Assembly: GCA_964624585.1 (NCBI GenBank)
Contig: CAZUXE010000002.1
Location: forward strand, 1-64,000
Direction of reading: 5' to 3'
DNA length: 64,000 nucleotides
Source of the DNA: CAZUXE01 sp964624585
Lineage (GTDB): Bacteria; Hydrothermota; Tepidihabitantia; B3-TA06
Positions 8,354 through 17,698 of the stretch are shown here, piece after piece (within the stretch, counting starts at the first letter, position 1; every line of letters starts with the position of its first letter). The notes under the pieces are model-generated. The model ran no database searches. It was not told where the DNA came from and was given only the letters and a program-made list of their open reading frames with translations. Both the position numbers and the translations under genes were made by a program.

Positions 8354-9061
8354 ATGAAAAGAATATTTATAATAACTGCGTTGGGATTAAGTTTTCCCCT
8401 ATCTTTAATAGCTCAAGCTAAGAACTACAAATTTCTATTTTTTGACTGGACATCTCTACCAGCATACACCAATTTTGCATCCACTGATATCTTAAAGTCA
8501 GGAAAGGGAGAAATAGGTTTTGGAACTTCCAATTTCTGTATTTGGAGCAACGATACTACTGGCTACGATACACGCACAGTTGACCTGTTGTTCAGGATTG
8601 GACTTATTCCACATATGGAACTGGGTATAAAATACTCATCGCCTAAAGCAATAGTTTTGGATTTAAGAGGAGGATTTCAACTATCTAAGTTGGAATTTAC
8701 CGCCTCTCTTGGTTTCGGTTACATGAAGGCTACAAAGTTTGTTCAGCCTGGAAATGTAACCTTTTGGCTTTTTGATTCATACCCCACAGTTTCGGTCGGT
8801 TACGAAGTTTTCCCATGGTTAAGACCGGTAGTTGCCTGTAAGGGCATTCTGTCCCGTTATGTAAGGGAACGTGTTGAATCGCCCGAGAATTTTACTACCT
8901 TTAACATTGGATATACCTTGATGTTGGATATGGGGACGGTAAATTGGCGGATTCGTCCTGAAGTGAACCGTTACCTTGGAATTACCAACTATACTCAAGC
9001 GGAGGAAGATATACACTTCAATAACCATAGTTTTGGTATAAGCGTTGTGTATCGTCCTTAA
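8354..9061 (+). CDS. Secreted beta-rich protein, possible small outer-membrane barrel
   Basis: A 235-residue protein beginning MKRIFIITALGLSFPLSLIAQA, a clear signal peptide. The remainder is rich in alternating polar/aromatic strands (KGEIGFGTSNFCIWS, HMELGIKYSSPKAIVLDLRGGFQ, VSVGYEVFPWLRPVVACKG) and ends in an aromatic-rich strand HSFGISVVYRP, typical of outer-membrane beta-barrels. The open frame extends upstream to 8216, but the ATG at 8354 is preferred because the signal peptide starts there and the promoter would otherwise lie inside the gene. No specific family is recognised. It ends in front of a strong terminator shared with the convergent gene. Confidence 0.72.
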   Translation: MKRIFIITALGLSFPLSLIAQAKNYKFLFFDWTSLPAYTNFASTDILKSGKGEIGFGTSNFCIWSNDTTGYDTRTVDLLFRIGLIPHMELGIKYSSPKAIVLDLRGGFQLSKLEFTASLGFGYMKATKFVQPGNVTFWLFDSYPTVSVGYEVFPWLRPVVACKGILSRYVRERVESPENFTTFNIGYTLMLDMGTVNWRIRPEVNRYLGITNYTQAEEDIHFNNHSFGISVVYRP

Positions 9062-9095
9062 TAAAAGGTAAGGGAGCGAATTTTGAAGAGGTGAT

Positions 9096-9125
9096 AAAAA
9101 AGCGAGGCCTTGGCCTCGCTTTTTT
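9096..9125. terminator. Bidirectional intrinsic terminator
   Basis: A perfect stem GCGAGGCC / GGCCTCGC with a TT loop, flanked by six A on one side and six T on the other. It serves the plus-strand gene ending at 9061 and the minus-strand gene ending at 9139. Confidence 0.93.
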
Positions 9126-9138
9126 AGTTTTCTTTAAT

Positions 9139-10011
9139 TTAGTTGCTTTGTTTAAGTTTGCTTAAAGTAACGTCACCTGTGGCAGTTGCGGCATTGAGAG
9201 TTGATTTTCCCGTTTCAACATCACCAATGTATCCAACTTTATGCTTATTGCTCCATTCACCTGTTGTGGTCGTTTTATAGTCTTTTATCCGTACTTCTCC
9301 TGTTGAAACCTTTAAGTCAAACTTTAATTTAAGAGTTGAGGGTAATTCAACCTCAATGTTTCCGGTGCTTGCTTGCAGATTAATAGTGCTACTTGTATCC
9401 ATTGCTTCAATTGCAAGTGTTTGATTGCCTTTGGTTGTGATAAGCGAAACATTGCCGGCGTCAGGTAATGTTTTAATCTTGCAATCAATATTTCCGGTTG
9501 TTGTTGCGGCTTTTACGTTACAGTTAAAGTCGCGAATTTTAATATTGCCGGTGGTAGCTGTAATAGTAGGTGTTTTGTTCATTCCGTTGATCTCAATATT
9601 ACCTGTGGTGTTTTGAATACTAAGTTCAATACTGTCTGGAATTATTAGCGTAAAGGTTACTTCATAATCGCGGGTGCCAATATCAACTTTTGGAAAATCG
9701 GCGGTTATAGTAATTAAACCGGTATTCTTGTCGCCGCCTACGTAGACATTAATGTCATTGAGATGACTTTTTGCGTCGTCATCGCTGGTTCCCATACATT
9801 TTTTGGTATATGATACAGCAATACTGTCAACTTTACCGGTAGTAACAATAACGTTACCGGCTTTATTGTTCATTGTAATTCGGTTATAATCACTGACAGG
9901 GAATTTTTCGGTATAATCTTCAGTTGCTTTAGAGTTGAATACTACGCTGCAACTTGTTAGACCAACAACGAAAAAGCTTACTGTTAGAAAAAATAATGTC
10001 CAATGTTTCAT
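9139..10011 (-). CDS. Lipoprotein with DUF4097-like beta-helix repeats
   Basis: A 290-residue lipoprotein: signal segment LFFLTVSFFVVGLTSC with the lipobox cysteine at about residue 21. The rest is built of short repeats around T-G-N-I (for example NTTGNIEINGM, TATTGNIKIRDF, ATTTGNIDCKI, QASTGNIEVEL, VSTGEVRIKDY, ATATGDVTLSKL) spaced about 18-25 residues. This is the signature of DUF4097/GIN-type putative adhesin heads that form a right-handed beta-helix. It is likely anchored in the inner or outer membrane and exposed. No catalytic residues. AGGAGAG precedes the ATG. Confidence 0.82.
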   Translation of the reverse strand: MKHWTLFFLTVSFFVVGLTSCSVVFNSKATEDYTEKFPVSDYNRITMNNKAGNVIVTTGKVDSIAVSYTKKCMGTSDDDAKSHLNDINVYVGGDKNTGLITITADFPKVDIGTRDYEVTFTLIIPDSIELSIQNTTGNIEINGMNKTPTITATTGNIKIRDFNCNVKAATTTGNIDCKIKTLPDAGNVSLITTKGNQTLAIEAMDTSSTINLQASTGNIEVELPSTLKLKFDLKVSTGEVRIKDYKTTTTGEWSNKHKVGYIGDVETGKSTLNAATATGDVTLSKLKQSN

Positions 10012-10335
10012 GTACTCTCCTAGTTTATAATTTTAAGATTCAGCTTGATTGCATCCTCTTTTTGATAGATTGGCAAAAAGCGAATCATTACAATTATTTT
10101 CCCCCTCAAACAGGAGTTGTCAAGTCCTAAAACGTCTCTGTCAATATTTATTACAGGATATTCAAAAGAGAATTCACAGCACTTACTTGAGAATTAAATG
10201 TTCACAACTGCAGCAAAATTTCACATAATTACCTTAACTACATCCTACAGGCAAAACAACTAATAATAGTAGATTCCTTTATTTCAATACCGAATAGTTT
10301 GCTTAATTATAGATTCTGCAGTTATCCCAATGTTT
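10012..10335. other. Intergenic interval with a possible minus-strand promoter
   Basis: No gene found. A minus-strand TTGACA (10118-10123) with a 16-bp spacer to GAAAAT (10096-10101) could drive the DUF4097 gene with a leader of about 80 nt; the -10 match is poor. The remainder is AT-rich and featureless. Confidence 0.35.
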
Positions 10336-11754
10336 TTATTTTAATAAAACAACCTTTTTAGTTTCTAAAGTCGTGATATCCTTTATAAAATATATGCCTG
10401 TTTCAAAAGAATTGCCCCAGGTTATTGAGCCTGATGGTGTACTGGAATGAAGCTCATCAACTTTGCTGCCCGATACATTGTAAATAAAGGCGTGCAGTCC
10501 ATTAGGAAGATTAGAGTAATTTAGAGTAATACTGTTACCTATGGGGTTAGATACAATTAAAGTGTTGTCTGAGTAGGAAGCTTCATTCGTCCCGCCAATG
10601 TAGATACGTCCCATATTATCAGCATCCATCATGTAGAGTTTATTCGCCTTTCTGCCTAGCGCTGCATAACCGCCTCGAGCTGTTTGATGAACACAATAGT
10701 ATTGAGTTTCAGGTAAAACATCAGATCCCCATTTCGCATTACCCAAACTGTCGGTTTTAAGAAAGCGTTTTTCATTCCAAGTGACAATATATCCGCCATC
10801 ATTAGTTTGCTCTGCCCAGGAAGTAAATTCCTTTGGGGTTTGAATATCTGGAGGCGTAAAATCTTGTGTCCATTGTATTTCACCCTGTTTGCTTATCTTA
10901 AGAAGCAGTAATGCGTAATTGGAAAGATGCGTTGTGCTATCAGTATGTATGGAGCATCCGCTAATTACAAAGCCACTGTCAGTAGTTTTTGCTATTGAAA
11001 ATCCTCGAGATGGATTTTCAATAGATGTTAAAGTTTTCTCCCACAATTTATTACCGTTGGGGTCTACCTTAATCCACCATAGTTTACCGTTGTTGCCGTG
11101 AGGATCCATATCTTTGCTTCCTACAATAACATAATTACCGTCAGATGTCTTGGTAATACATCTTGCTTCGTCAAATGCCTCGTTGCCATAAGCTTTACTC
11201 CATAAGAAATTACCGGATGCGTTATATTTTATAAGTAATAAATCAAAGGATGCTTCTTCTCCATCGTCCGTGTTCCCTACAACTAAATATCCGCCATCGT
11301 CATTTAATGCTACGGAGTAAGCTTTACCTTCAACGTGAAAAGAGTTTTTCCATATTAAATTAGCCGCACTGTCGGTTTTGACAAGCATTACCATAGGTCT
11401 AGCATTATCGTGTTTTGGAATATAGCCTGCAGTGATGAGGCACTTGTCAGGTGTTTCTTTAATACATCTGCCTTGTCCTTTTATATCGTCAAAAACCTTT
11501 GTCCACAAGGGCTTGGACGGCAAAGAGTAATTGCTTGAAAATGGCTCCATTTTCATAAACAAAAGCTTATTTTGTACCCTTGATTCATCTGAAACTGCAC
11601 CGGTGAGTATATAACCACCGTATGATTCAACAAAACTGTATCCGACTGAGCGCGGATAGGTGGTGTCTGAATATTGCCAACCAACCGGACAGGCTTTTAT
11701 TGCTGTTAGGGAACCAAGGATTAGAATAAACGTTATAATATTAAAACGTTTCAC
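10336..11754 (-). CDS. Secreted repeat protein with C-terminal FlgD/T9SS-like sorting domain
   Basis: A 472-residue protein with an N-terminal signal segment (about residues 4-20). The body consists of about seven repeats of roughly 50 residues with the pattern GGYxxxGxxx...LLxKxDxxGNxxWxKxF (for example DGGYLVVGNTDDG, DGNYVIVGSKD, SGFVISGCS, DGGYIVTWN), predicting a beta-propeller-like fold. The last 75 residues (NTLIVSNPIGNSITLNYSNL...GIYFIKDI...KVVLLK) resemble the type A sorting domain or FlgD Ig-like cap. The start is GTG at 11754 with AGGAGG 6 nt upstream; the overlapping ATG would give an immediate stop. Probably exported to the surface or medium. Confidence 0.8.
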   Translation of the reverse strand: MKRFNIITFILILGSLTAIKACPVGWQYSDTTYPRSVGYSFVESYGGYILTGAVSDESRVQNKLLFMKMEPFSSNYSLPSKPLWTKVFDDIKGQGRCIKETPDKCLITAGYIPKHDNARPMVMLVKTDSAANLIWKNSFHVEGKAYSVALNDDGGYLVVGNTDDGEEASFDLLLIKYNASGNFLWSKAYGNEAFDEARCITKTSDGNYVIVGSKDMDPHGNNGKLWWIKVDPNGNKLWEKTLTSIENPSRGFSIAKTTDSGFVISGCSIHTDSTTHLSNYALLLLKISKQGEIQWTQDFTPPDIQTPKEFTSWAEQTNDGGYIVTWNEKRFLKTDSLGNAKWGSDVLPETQYYCVHQTARGGYAALGRKANKLYMMDADNMGRIYIGGTNEASYSDNTLIVSNPIGNSITLNYSNLPNGLHAFIYNVSGSKVDELHSSTPSGSITWGNSFETGIYFIKDITTLETKKVVLLK

Positions 11755-11796
11755 ATTGACCTCCTAATTTTCATCCTAAACCTAGCTTATAATATA

Positions 11797-11823
11797 ATTA
11801 TATAAGAATTTTTAGGATGTCAA
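11797..11823 (-). promoter_or_regulatory. Promoter for the T9SS-like gene, inside a nested inverted repeat
   Basis: Minus strand TTGACA (11818-11823), 15-bp spacer, TATAAT (11797-11802). The -10 region lies in the centre of an inverted repeat: outer arms CATCCTAAA (11772-11780) and TTTAGGATG (11811-11819), inner arms CTTATA and TATAAG. The symmetry suggests an operator. Leader about 35 nt with a good ribosome site. Confidence 0.55.
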
Positions 11824-12225
11824 GGTAAGTATAGACTGTTCAATCTGCTGAGCGCTTTAGTCTTAAGTTACATAATATATGCCTGTTAGCTTGACTGAAA
11901 AGTCCAAACCCAACTTTTGTTACTTATTAGTTGAAAAGTTAGTCAAAATTTTTACGACAATCCTTGAACTTTTTGAATTTGACTGAGATGTAGACCATCA
12001 TTCTTACTGGAACTTTTACAGCTAGACTTTTGTATTTTATCCTTCTTCTTTAGAGGTATTTTTTGGGAGCGTAGTATATAGGAGGTAAGATTGCTTTAGT
12101 TTTTTTGATTTCTGTAAAATTGTTCATAAATATCTATTACAATTATTTTCTAACCCATCTTTGTCAAGGGTATTAATTTTCCCGTTGTATTTTGTAAACT
12201 ATCCTTAGTTCACGTCTACTTTCCC
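11824..12225. other. AT-rich non-coding interval between divergent genes
   Basis: No coding signal on either strand. Around 11929-11950 the minus strand reads TTTTGACTAACTTTTCAAC, a single degenerate match to the TTTTGACTA tandem repeats at 46359 and 56327. Nothing else is recognised. Confidence 0.35.
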
Positions 12226-12253
12226 TTGACATCGTCAAGGCGAAGATTATACT
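12226..12253 (+). promoter_or_regulatory. Promoter of the parvulin-foldase operon
   Basis: TTGACA (12226-12231), 16-bp spacer, TATACT (12248-12253). The ATG follows after 7 nt, so transcription should begin at or 1-2 nt before the start codon (leaderless). Confidence 0.8.
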
Positions 12254-12260
12254 TCCTGCT

Positions 12261-13895
12261 ATGAGGAAAATAGCTTTACTTATCATTATAGTGCTATTCG
12301 TGGGCATTTCATGCACCGCGAAGGAAGATCTTACCTTGGCAAAGGTAGGTAATGAAAAAATTACGGTACAAGAGTTTTTATCTGAATATAGGCCTGTTAC
12401 TTATCCTGATGAAACAGCGGAACTTGAGGGGAAAAAGAAAGTTCTTGAACAAATTATTGACCGGAAGTTAATGGTTGCGGAAGCAAAAAGTTTAGGTTAT
12501 GATGCCGATACCAGTCTAAATGAAGGTAAAAAGCAAGTTTTTGAAAAAGCATTAGTAACTGCTCTTTATAATAAGGAAGTAATTGAAAAGTCAAAAGCTT
12601 CTGGGGTTGAGATTAAAAATTTCTACAATGCCGAAAATACAATTCTTCATCTAAAAGTTATTCAAGTGAATTCAGATACAGTGGGAGCGGTATTGGTTAG
12701 GGATATGCAATCAGGTGTACCTTTTGACACCCTTGCGGTTCGTTATTCTCAACATCCCAGTGCGCGTAACGGTGGTGATATTGGCAAAGTGTCTTTAGCT
12801 AGATTCTATTTTGACAGCGAAATATACAAAGCTCTATCTAAGTTAAAACCCGGCAAAACAACCAAACCGTTAAAGAGCATGTTTGGTAGCTATGAAATTT
12901 ACTATCTGGTAGATAAATCTCAGCCCGATAAAATTCAACCGCTTGCGGATAGAACTGAAGCAATTAGGCGCCAAATAGAGAACGGAAAAGAACGTGAGCT
13001 TCGTAACAGTAGTCTAAAAAAGTTACTTGCTGAGTCAAAAATAGAATACAATGAGAAGGCATTTTCGCTTTTGGCTAAGCCTAGTGATAGTTTGTCAACT
13101 GCTGATTATTCCGTGTGGGTATCTAAAGTTAACGGTGAGGTTGTAGATAGCGTAGCTTCATTGATGTCTATGTATACGCAGTTTTCCCAGGGGATTTCTC
13201 GTGATATGGTGCAAAAAGCGGCAGAACAACGCACACTATTTCCTGTTTTGCTTTATGCGGCGCGGAAACGAAATTTGGACAAGAAGAAAGACGTCAAAAA
13301 TGCTGTGCAGCAATATGTTGACAGTCAGATAATAGGTAAGTTATATACCGAGTTGATTCGTGACAAGGTAACTGTAAGTGACGAAGAAATTGATGCTTAT
13401 TATAACGAACACATTAAAGACTTCTATGTACCTGAACGCAGAAATTTATCAATAATTAGAACGTCCTCATACGGGGATATTCAACAGGCTTACAATCAGC
13501 TTCGTTCGGGTTTGAGCTTTGAAGACGTGGCGAAGAAGTTTTCCGACCATCAACAATCAGTTGATCGAGGTGGTTCAATTGGATTTAGAACTATAAAAGA
13601 CGAATCTTTTAAGCCTTTCGTAGAACAGGGCTTTAAGCTTGTTAAAGGACAATACTCTCGTCCATTTGAGGTTTACAATGGATTCGGTATCGTTAAAATT
13701 GTGGATATTCAAGAGTCTTTCGTTCGGGAGTTTGAGCAGGAAAAGTACCGTATAGAGCGTATCATACGTAGCGAGAGAGAGGGAGTTTTAAGAGAATCCC
13801 TCCTCAAGAAGTTGAGAGCAAAATATCCTGTAGACATAGATGAAAAACTGCTCACGGAAATTGGTAAGGTTGAAGAAAACAATCTTACGAAATAA
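12261..13895 (+). CDS. Lipoprotein peptidyl-prolyl isomerase with two parvulin domains
   Basis: A 544-residue SurA/PrsA-like periplasmic foldase. The N-terminus IALLIIIVLFVGISC ends in a lipobox cysteine, so it should be lipid-anchored. A SurA-N-like helical region (LAKVGNEKITVQEFLSEYRP...) is followed by a first parvulin-like module (about 120-225, ARNGGDIGKVSLARF) and a second, better conserved one (about 385-480, SVDRGGSIGFRTIKDESFKPF and VYNGFGIVKIVD), then a C-terminal helix. It is predicted to isomerise prolines and chaperone outer-membrane proteins. It is the first of three consecutive parvulin genes, 29 bp before the next. Confidence 0.88.
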   Translation: MRKIALLIIIVLFVGISCTAKEDLTLAKVGNEKITVQEFLSEYRPVTYPDETAELEGKKKVLEQIIDRKLMVAEAKSLGYDADTSLNEGKKQVFEKALVTALYNKEVIEKSKASGVEIKNFYNAENTILHLKVIQVNSDTVGAVLVRDMQSGVPFDTLAVRYSQHPSARNGGDIGKVSLARFYFDSEIYKALSKLKPGKTTKPLKSMFGSYEIYYLVDKSQPDKIQPLADRTEAIRRQIENGKERELRNSSLKKLLAESKIEYNEKAFSLLAKPSDSLSTADYSVWVSKVNGEVVDSVASLMSMYTQFSQGISRDMVQKAAEQRTLFPVLLYAARKRNLDKKKDVKNAVQQYVDSQIIGKLYTELIRDKVTVSDEEIDAYYNEHIKDFYVPERRNLSIIRTSSYGDIQQAYNQLRSGLSFEDVAKKFSDHQQSVDRGGSIGFRTIKDESFKPFVEQGFKLVKGQYSRPFEVYNGFGIVKIVDIQESFVREFEQEKYRIERIIRSEREGVLRESLLKKLRAKYPVDIDEKLLTEIGKVEENNLTK

Positions 13896-13924
13896 TTAAA
13901 TAAAATCGAAGGAGAAAATCAACT

Positions 13925-14833
13925 ATGAAGAAAAAATGGCTCCCTGCCGCAATTATCGGTGGTGCTGTAATAACTATTATTGCAGTCTTGTTAATACTAA
14001 ATCCGCCTTTTGTGCAAAATATATTCAACAAAGGTTCAGCTTCTAAAAACGAAGACGGAAGCAGTAAAATTGTAGCAAAAGTGGGTAATTCTAAACTTAC
14101 TCTTGAAGATTATAAAGCAATTGTAAACATGTATGTTTCGGCGCAAAATCAGGGGCAGGTTGACCCCAAGCAAATTATAGAATCTTGGGTAGAACAAGAA
14201 ATTATCTACCAACATGCTAAGAAGATAGGTTTAGAGAAGAAAGATAGTGTTAAGCTTCTTTTGGATCAGCTAAAATTTACATACGAGTTGAACAAAAAAC
14301 AGCTATTGGTTCAGGCATGGCTTGCAGAAGAGGCAAAAAATATTGTTATATCCGATGCGGATATTCGTTCCTATTACGAGGCACATAAAGATGAATTTTT
14401 ATATGAAATTAAGGTTTCCTACATTGTTCTTGCCAATCCGAATTCTGGAACAGAAGTCTATCAGCGTTTAGAGCAGGGAGCTAGTTTTGTTCAAATGGCT
14501 AAGGAATTCAGCCTTGATCAAGTTAAGGGGGAACCTACGCCCTATTTCCCAAGGCTATCTGGGCTATTTACTATGCCTGTAGAAGAAAAAATCTTTGCCT
14601 TAAAGAAAGGCGAATATACCCAACCAATGATTACTTCACAGGGTGTGCTTATTATAAAGATGCTTGATAAGCGTAAAGTTCGTAGCGACATTTCCTTTGC
14701 TGAACTGGCCCAGACAATAAGGGCAATTCTTGTTAATCAAAGAGCTGAGAGGGTAATTATGCAAAAGGTTGATTCCCTTAAGGCTAAGGCCCAGTCTGAT
14801 GTTGAAATAAAACTTGAGTCCCTTTTATTCTAG
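13925..14833 (+). CDS. Membrane-anchored parvulin-type peptidyl-prolyl isomerase
   Basis: A 302-residue protein with one N-terminal transmembrane helix (about residues 6-30, AAIIGGAVITIIAVLLILN) and no lipobox, so the rest faces the periplasm, as in PpiD. A SurA-N-type module (IVAKVGNSKLTLEDYKAIVNMY...) is followed by one parvulin domain (about 160-260: FLYEIKVSYIVLANPNSG, GASFVQMAKEFSLDQ, EKIFALKKGEYTQPMITSQGVLIIKMLD). The usual GGDLGW loop is degenerate (KGEPTPYFPRLSGLF), so isomerase activity may be weak and the role mainly chaperone-like. GGAG precedes the ATG. Confidence 0.85.
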   Translation: MKKKWLPAAIIGGAVITIIAVLLILNPPFVQNIFNKGSASKNEDGSSKIVAKVGNSKLTLEDYKAIVNMYVSAQNQGQVDPKQIIESWVEQEIIYQHAKKIGLEKKDSVKLLLDQLKFTYELNKKQLLVQAWLAEEAKNIVISDADIRSYYEAHKDEFLYEIKVSYIVLANPNSGTEVYQRLEQGASFVQMAKEFSLDQVKGEPTPYFPRLSGLFTMPVEEKIFALKKGEYTQPMITSQGVLIIKMLDKRKVRSDISFAELAQTIRAILVNQRAERVIMQKVDSLKAKAQSDVEIKLESLLF

Positions 14834-14839
14834 GCTAAC

Positions 14840-16090
14840 GTGACGCTTCTTTTCTCCCTGTTCTTGATTGGCGGTACCGCTGATCGGGTAGTTGCGGTTG
14901 TGGAGCAATACCCTATTTTAGAAAGCGATGTAGACGCTTTGGTCAATTTAAGTCTTTTGGAGAATCCCCAACTTAAAACAAATAGGGATTCAATGTGGAC
15001 ACAAATGCTTGACCTTATGGTTTCGCAAAAGCTTATTTTTAAGAAGGGTCAAAGCGATACTACAATTCAGGTTGACCGTGATGAAGTTAAAAGAACTGTT
15101 AAACGTCAGCTTGACGCAATTTATGCTCAACTGGATACATTACCTAAACAGGTTGAAAAAATGGAAGAGCTGGGTTTATCGCGCTCACGTTTATCTACAA
15201 TTCTCTCTAATCAGGTTCGATACCAAATGATTGTTCAACAAATTTTAGCACATCAGGGAAAAATGCAGGCCTATATTTCGCCAAAGCGGATACGGGATTA
15301 TTACGATAAAAACCGTGATTCGATATCTTTTGTTCCAGGATACATAGATTTAGCCTACCTTGCCTTAGGTGTTGAGCCGTCTCAGTCAGCTCTCGCTGAT
15401 GCAAACAGAAAAATTGCAGAGGTGATGGATATCCTTTCTCGCGGAGGGGAATTTAAGGTTGTAGCTTCTTCATTTTCAGAAGATTACACAACTCGTTCTA
15501 ATGGAGGCGCCTTAGGTTGGGTAAAAAAGGAGGACTTCCTTCCAGAAATTAGCGCTTATCTTTTCTCACTACCCTTAAATAAAATATCTCAACCGGTTCC
15601 GGCTCCTGACGGGTTTCACCTGTTTAAGGTTGAGAAAAAATCTGGGGGCAAAATTTACCTTCGCCATATTCTTTTCAAACTTAAAACTACCCGCGAAGAT
15701 ACTTTGAGAACTGTTAGGAAAGCCCAAAGCATAAGACAACAGATTATTGCAGACAAACTTAGTTTTGCAGATGCTGCAAAAAAATACTCACAAGATATCG
15801 CCACACGTGACGCTGGCGGTTATCTTGGAAGAGTTCCCCTACCCGCGCTCACTCCTCCATTTGATTCGGTTGCTCTTGCTATTGATTCAGGACAAGTAAG
15901 CGAACCATTGGTATCTGAAGCAGGTGTTTACTTAGTTTATGCTGTAGATAAGCAAGATAATAAACATCTTTCCTTTGAGGATATGCAGATTCCCATAAGG
16001 AATTATCTGGCTTCTGTTCAACAGGAAGATTGGTTGAAAGATATAATCGATGAATTGAAAGAAGAGTTTTATGTCGGAAAAAAGCTCTGA
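14840..16090 (+). CDS. SurA-like periplasmic chaperone with two parvulin domains
   Basis: A 416-residue protein in the SurA arrangement: a short signal-like N-terminus (TLLFSLFLIGGTA), a SurA-N region (DRVVAVVEQYPILESDVDALV), a first parvulin domain (about 170-270, SNGGALGWVKKEDFLPEI), and a second (about 275-385, KIYLRHILFK, RDAGGYLGRVPLPALTPPF). Both carry the conserved GG(A/Y)LG loop. The likely role is escort of outer-membrane proteins toward the assembly machinery. The start is GTG at 14840, 6 bp after the previous stop, with no strong ribosome site; coupling to the upstream gene is probable. Its 3' end overlaps the next gene by 20 bp. Confidence 0.88.
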   Translation: MTLLFSLFLIGGTADRVVAVVEQYPILESDVDALVNLSLLENPQLKTNRDSMWTQMLDLMVSQKLIFKKGQSDTTIQVDRDEVKRTVKRQLDAIYAQLDTLPKQVEKMEELGLSRSRLSTILSNQVRYQMIVQQILAHQGKMQAYISPKRIRDYYDKNRDSISFVPGYIDLAYLALGVEPSQSALADANRKIAEVMDILSRGGEFKVVASSFSEDYTTRSNGGALGWVKKEDFLPEISAYLFSLPLNKISQPVPAPDGFHLFKVEKKSGGKIYLRHILFKLKTTREDTLRTVRKAQSIRQQIIADKLSFADAAKKYSQDIATRDAGGYLGRVPLPALTPPFDSVALAIDSGQVSEPLVSEAGVYLVYAVDKQDNKHLSFEDMQIPIRNYLASVQQEDWLKDIIDELKEEFYVGKKL

Positions 16091-17606
16091 TCTAAAGAAA
16101 CCGACCTCACCTTTAGGAGCTATTGGTTCTGAAGAATTACGTCGTCTGGTTGAAGTTACCGGGCGTCTTCTTTCTACCATTGATTTCGACCAGTTATTTG
16201 AAATTATTATGGAATCAGCAAAATCTCTTACGAATTCTGAAGCATCTTCTTTACTTCTGCTTGATGAAAAGGTCGGAAAACTGCGTTTTGCCGTAGCTAC
16301 AGGCGCGGCTAAAGAATCTCTGGGATCTCTTTATGTTCCGCTTGGTGAAGAAAGTATAGCAGGTTACGTTGCAGTACACGGTCGTCCTCTTGTAGTCAAC
16401 GATGTGAAGAAAGATGGACGCTGGTATTCTGGAGTTGATGAAGCGACATCTTTTCATACTCGTTCTATTCTTGCAGTTCCTTTGATATTGGAGGAACGCA
16501 CCGTTGGAGTGGTGGAGGTTTTGAATAAGGAAGGTGAAGCCGATTTTACAGATGAGGATATTCAACTTTTAGAACTTCTGGCAACTCAGGCTGCCCAAGT
16601 TTTGCGCAATGCGCAGGATTATAAAGATTTACAGGCTTCTAAAAAAGCCATGGAGATTACTCAAGAAATTCGTTACAGAATAGTGGGTGAAAATCCGGTT
16701 TTGATGCAATCTCTTTCCATGGCAAAAAAGGTAGCGAAGTCTAATACTACCGTTATGATTACGGGTGAAAGCGGAACAGGAAAAGAGCTTTTAGCAAGAT
16801 TTGTTCACCTTAACAGCTCACGTAGAAACGGTCCCTTTGTAGTTGTTAATTGTGCAGCCATTCCAACAACCTTAATTGAAAGTGAATTGTTCGGTTATGA
16901 GAAAGGGGCATTTACGGGAGCAGCGAATCGTAAAGAGGGTAAATTTGAGCAGGCGCATAAAGGAACGTTGTTTCTTGATGAAATTGGCGATTTAGGACTG
17001 GAAACTCAAGTAAAATTGCTGAGATTTTTTGAAGAGAAGGAATTTGAACGTTTGGGCGGTAAGGAACGTTTAACTGTTGACGTTAGAGTAATTACTGCTA
17101 CTAATCAGGATTTACCCACTCTCATAAAAGATAAAAAATTCAGAGAAGATTTGTATTATCGGATAAACGTTTTTCCCATAGAGCTACCTCCATTAAGAGA
17201 ACGCAAGGAAGATATTAATCTCTTGTTGCAACATTTCATCTCCTACTTCAATACAGAAACAACCAAAGGTATAGAAAAAGTTGATAAAAAGGCATTGGAA
17301 TTGCTTGAAACCTACGATTGGCCAGGGAATATTCGTGAATTACGCAATGTTATAGAACGTGCATTTGTACTTGCCGAAGATGGCGTCATTAAAGCTGAAG
17401 ATATCGTAATAGGTAAAGGCCCGCGTAGCGAAAAATTTGATTTGTTGGAAAATGAAAAACCGTGGATTGACGCTGTTCAAGATTTCAAACGTTCATATTT
17501 AACACATATTTTAACGAAAACTAGTGGAAATCATAAGCAAGCGGCAGACATTTTAGGTATTCAACCTAGTTATCTTTCTCGTTTGAAAAAGGAACTTGAT
17601 TTGTAG
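16071..17606 (+). CDS. GAF-AAA+-Fis transcription activator of the sigma-54 type
   Basis: A 511-residue regulator: GAF sensor domain (about 20-185), AAA+ domain with Walker A GESGTGKE (232-239), the sigma-54 contact loop GAFTGA (279-284), Walker B FLDEIG (301-306) and the arginine-finger region, then a Fis-type helix-turn-helix (about 485-507, GNHKQAADILGIQPSYLSRL). The intact GAFTGA predicts genuine enhancer-binding activity with RNA polymerase-sigma-54, controlled by a small ligand in the GAF domain. It is translated from within the last codons of the SurA-like gene (20-bp overlap). It may regulate envelope genes, but its targets are not visible; promoters recognised in this window are sigma-70-like. 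Confidence 0.93.
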   Translation: MSEKSSDLKKPTSPLGAIGSEELRRLVEVTGRLLSTIDFDQLFEIIMESAKSLTNSEASSLLLLDEKVGKLRFAVATGAAKESLGSLYVPLGEESIAGYVAVHGRPLVVNDVKKDGRWYSGVDEATSFHTRSILAVPLILEERTVGVVEVLNKEGEADFTDEDIQLLELLATQAAQVLRNAQDYKDLQASKKAMEITQEIRYRIVGENPVLMQSLSMAKKVAKSNTTVMITGESGTGKELLARFVHLNSSRRNGPFVVVNCAAIPTTLIESELFGYEKGAFTGAANRKEGKFEQAHKGTLFLDEIGDLGLETQVKLLRFFEEKEFERLGGKERLTVDVRVITATNQDLPTLIKDKKFREDLYYRINVFPIELPPLRERKEDINLLLQHFISYFNTETTKGIEKVDKKALELLETYDWPGNIRELRNVIERAFVLAEDGVIKAEDIVIGKGPRSEKFDLLENEKPWIDAVQDFKRSYLTHILTKTSGNHKQAADILGIQPSYLSRLKKELDL

Positions 17607-17698
17607 TTTCTAAAATTACCGTGAATAAGAGTTCTTCTGTGAATGTAGTAACTATTGAGACTTAATTATGTATGAATTTTAGGTTTTAAGGAGGAAAG

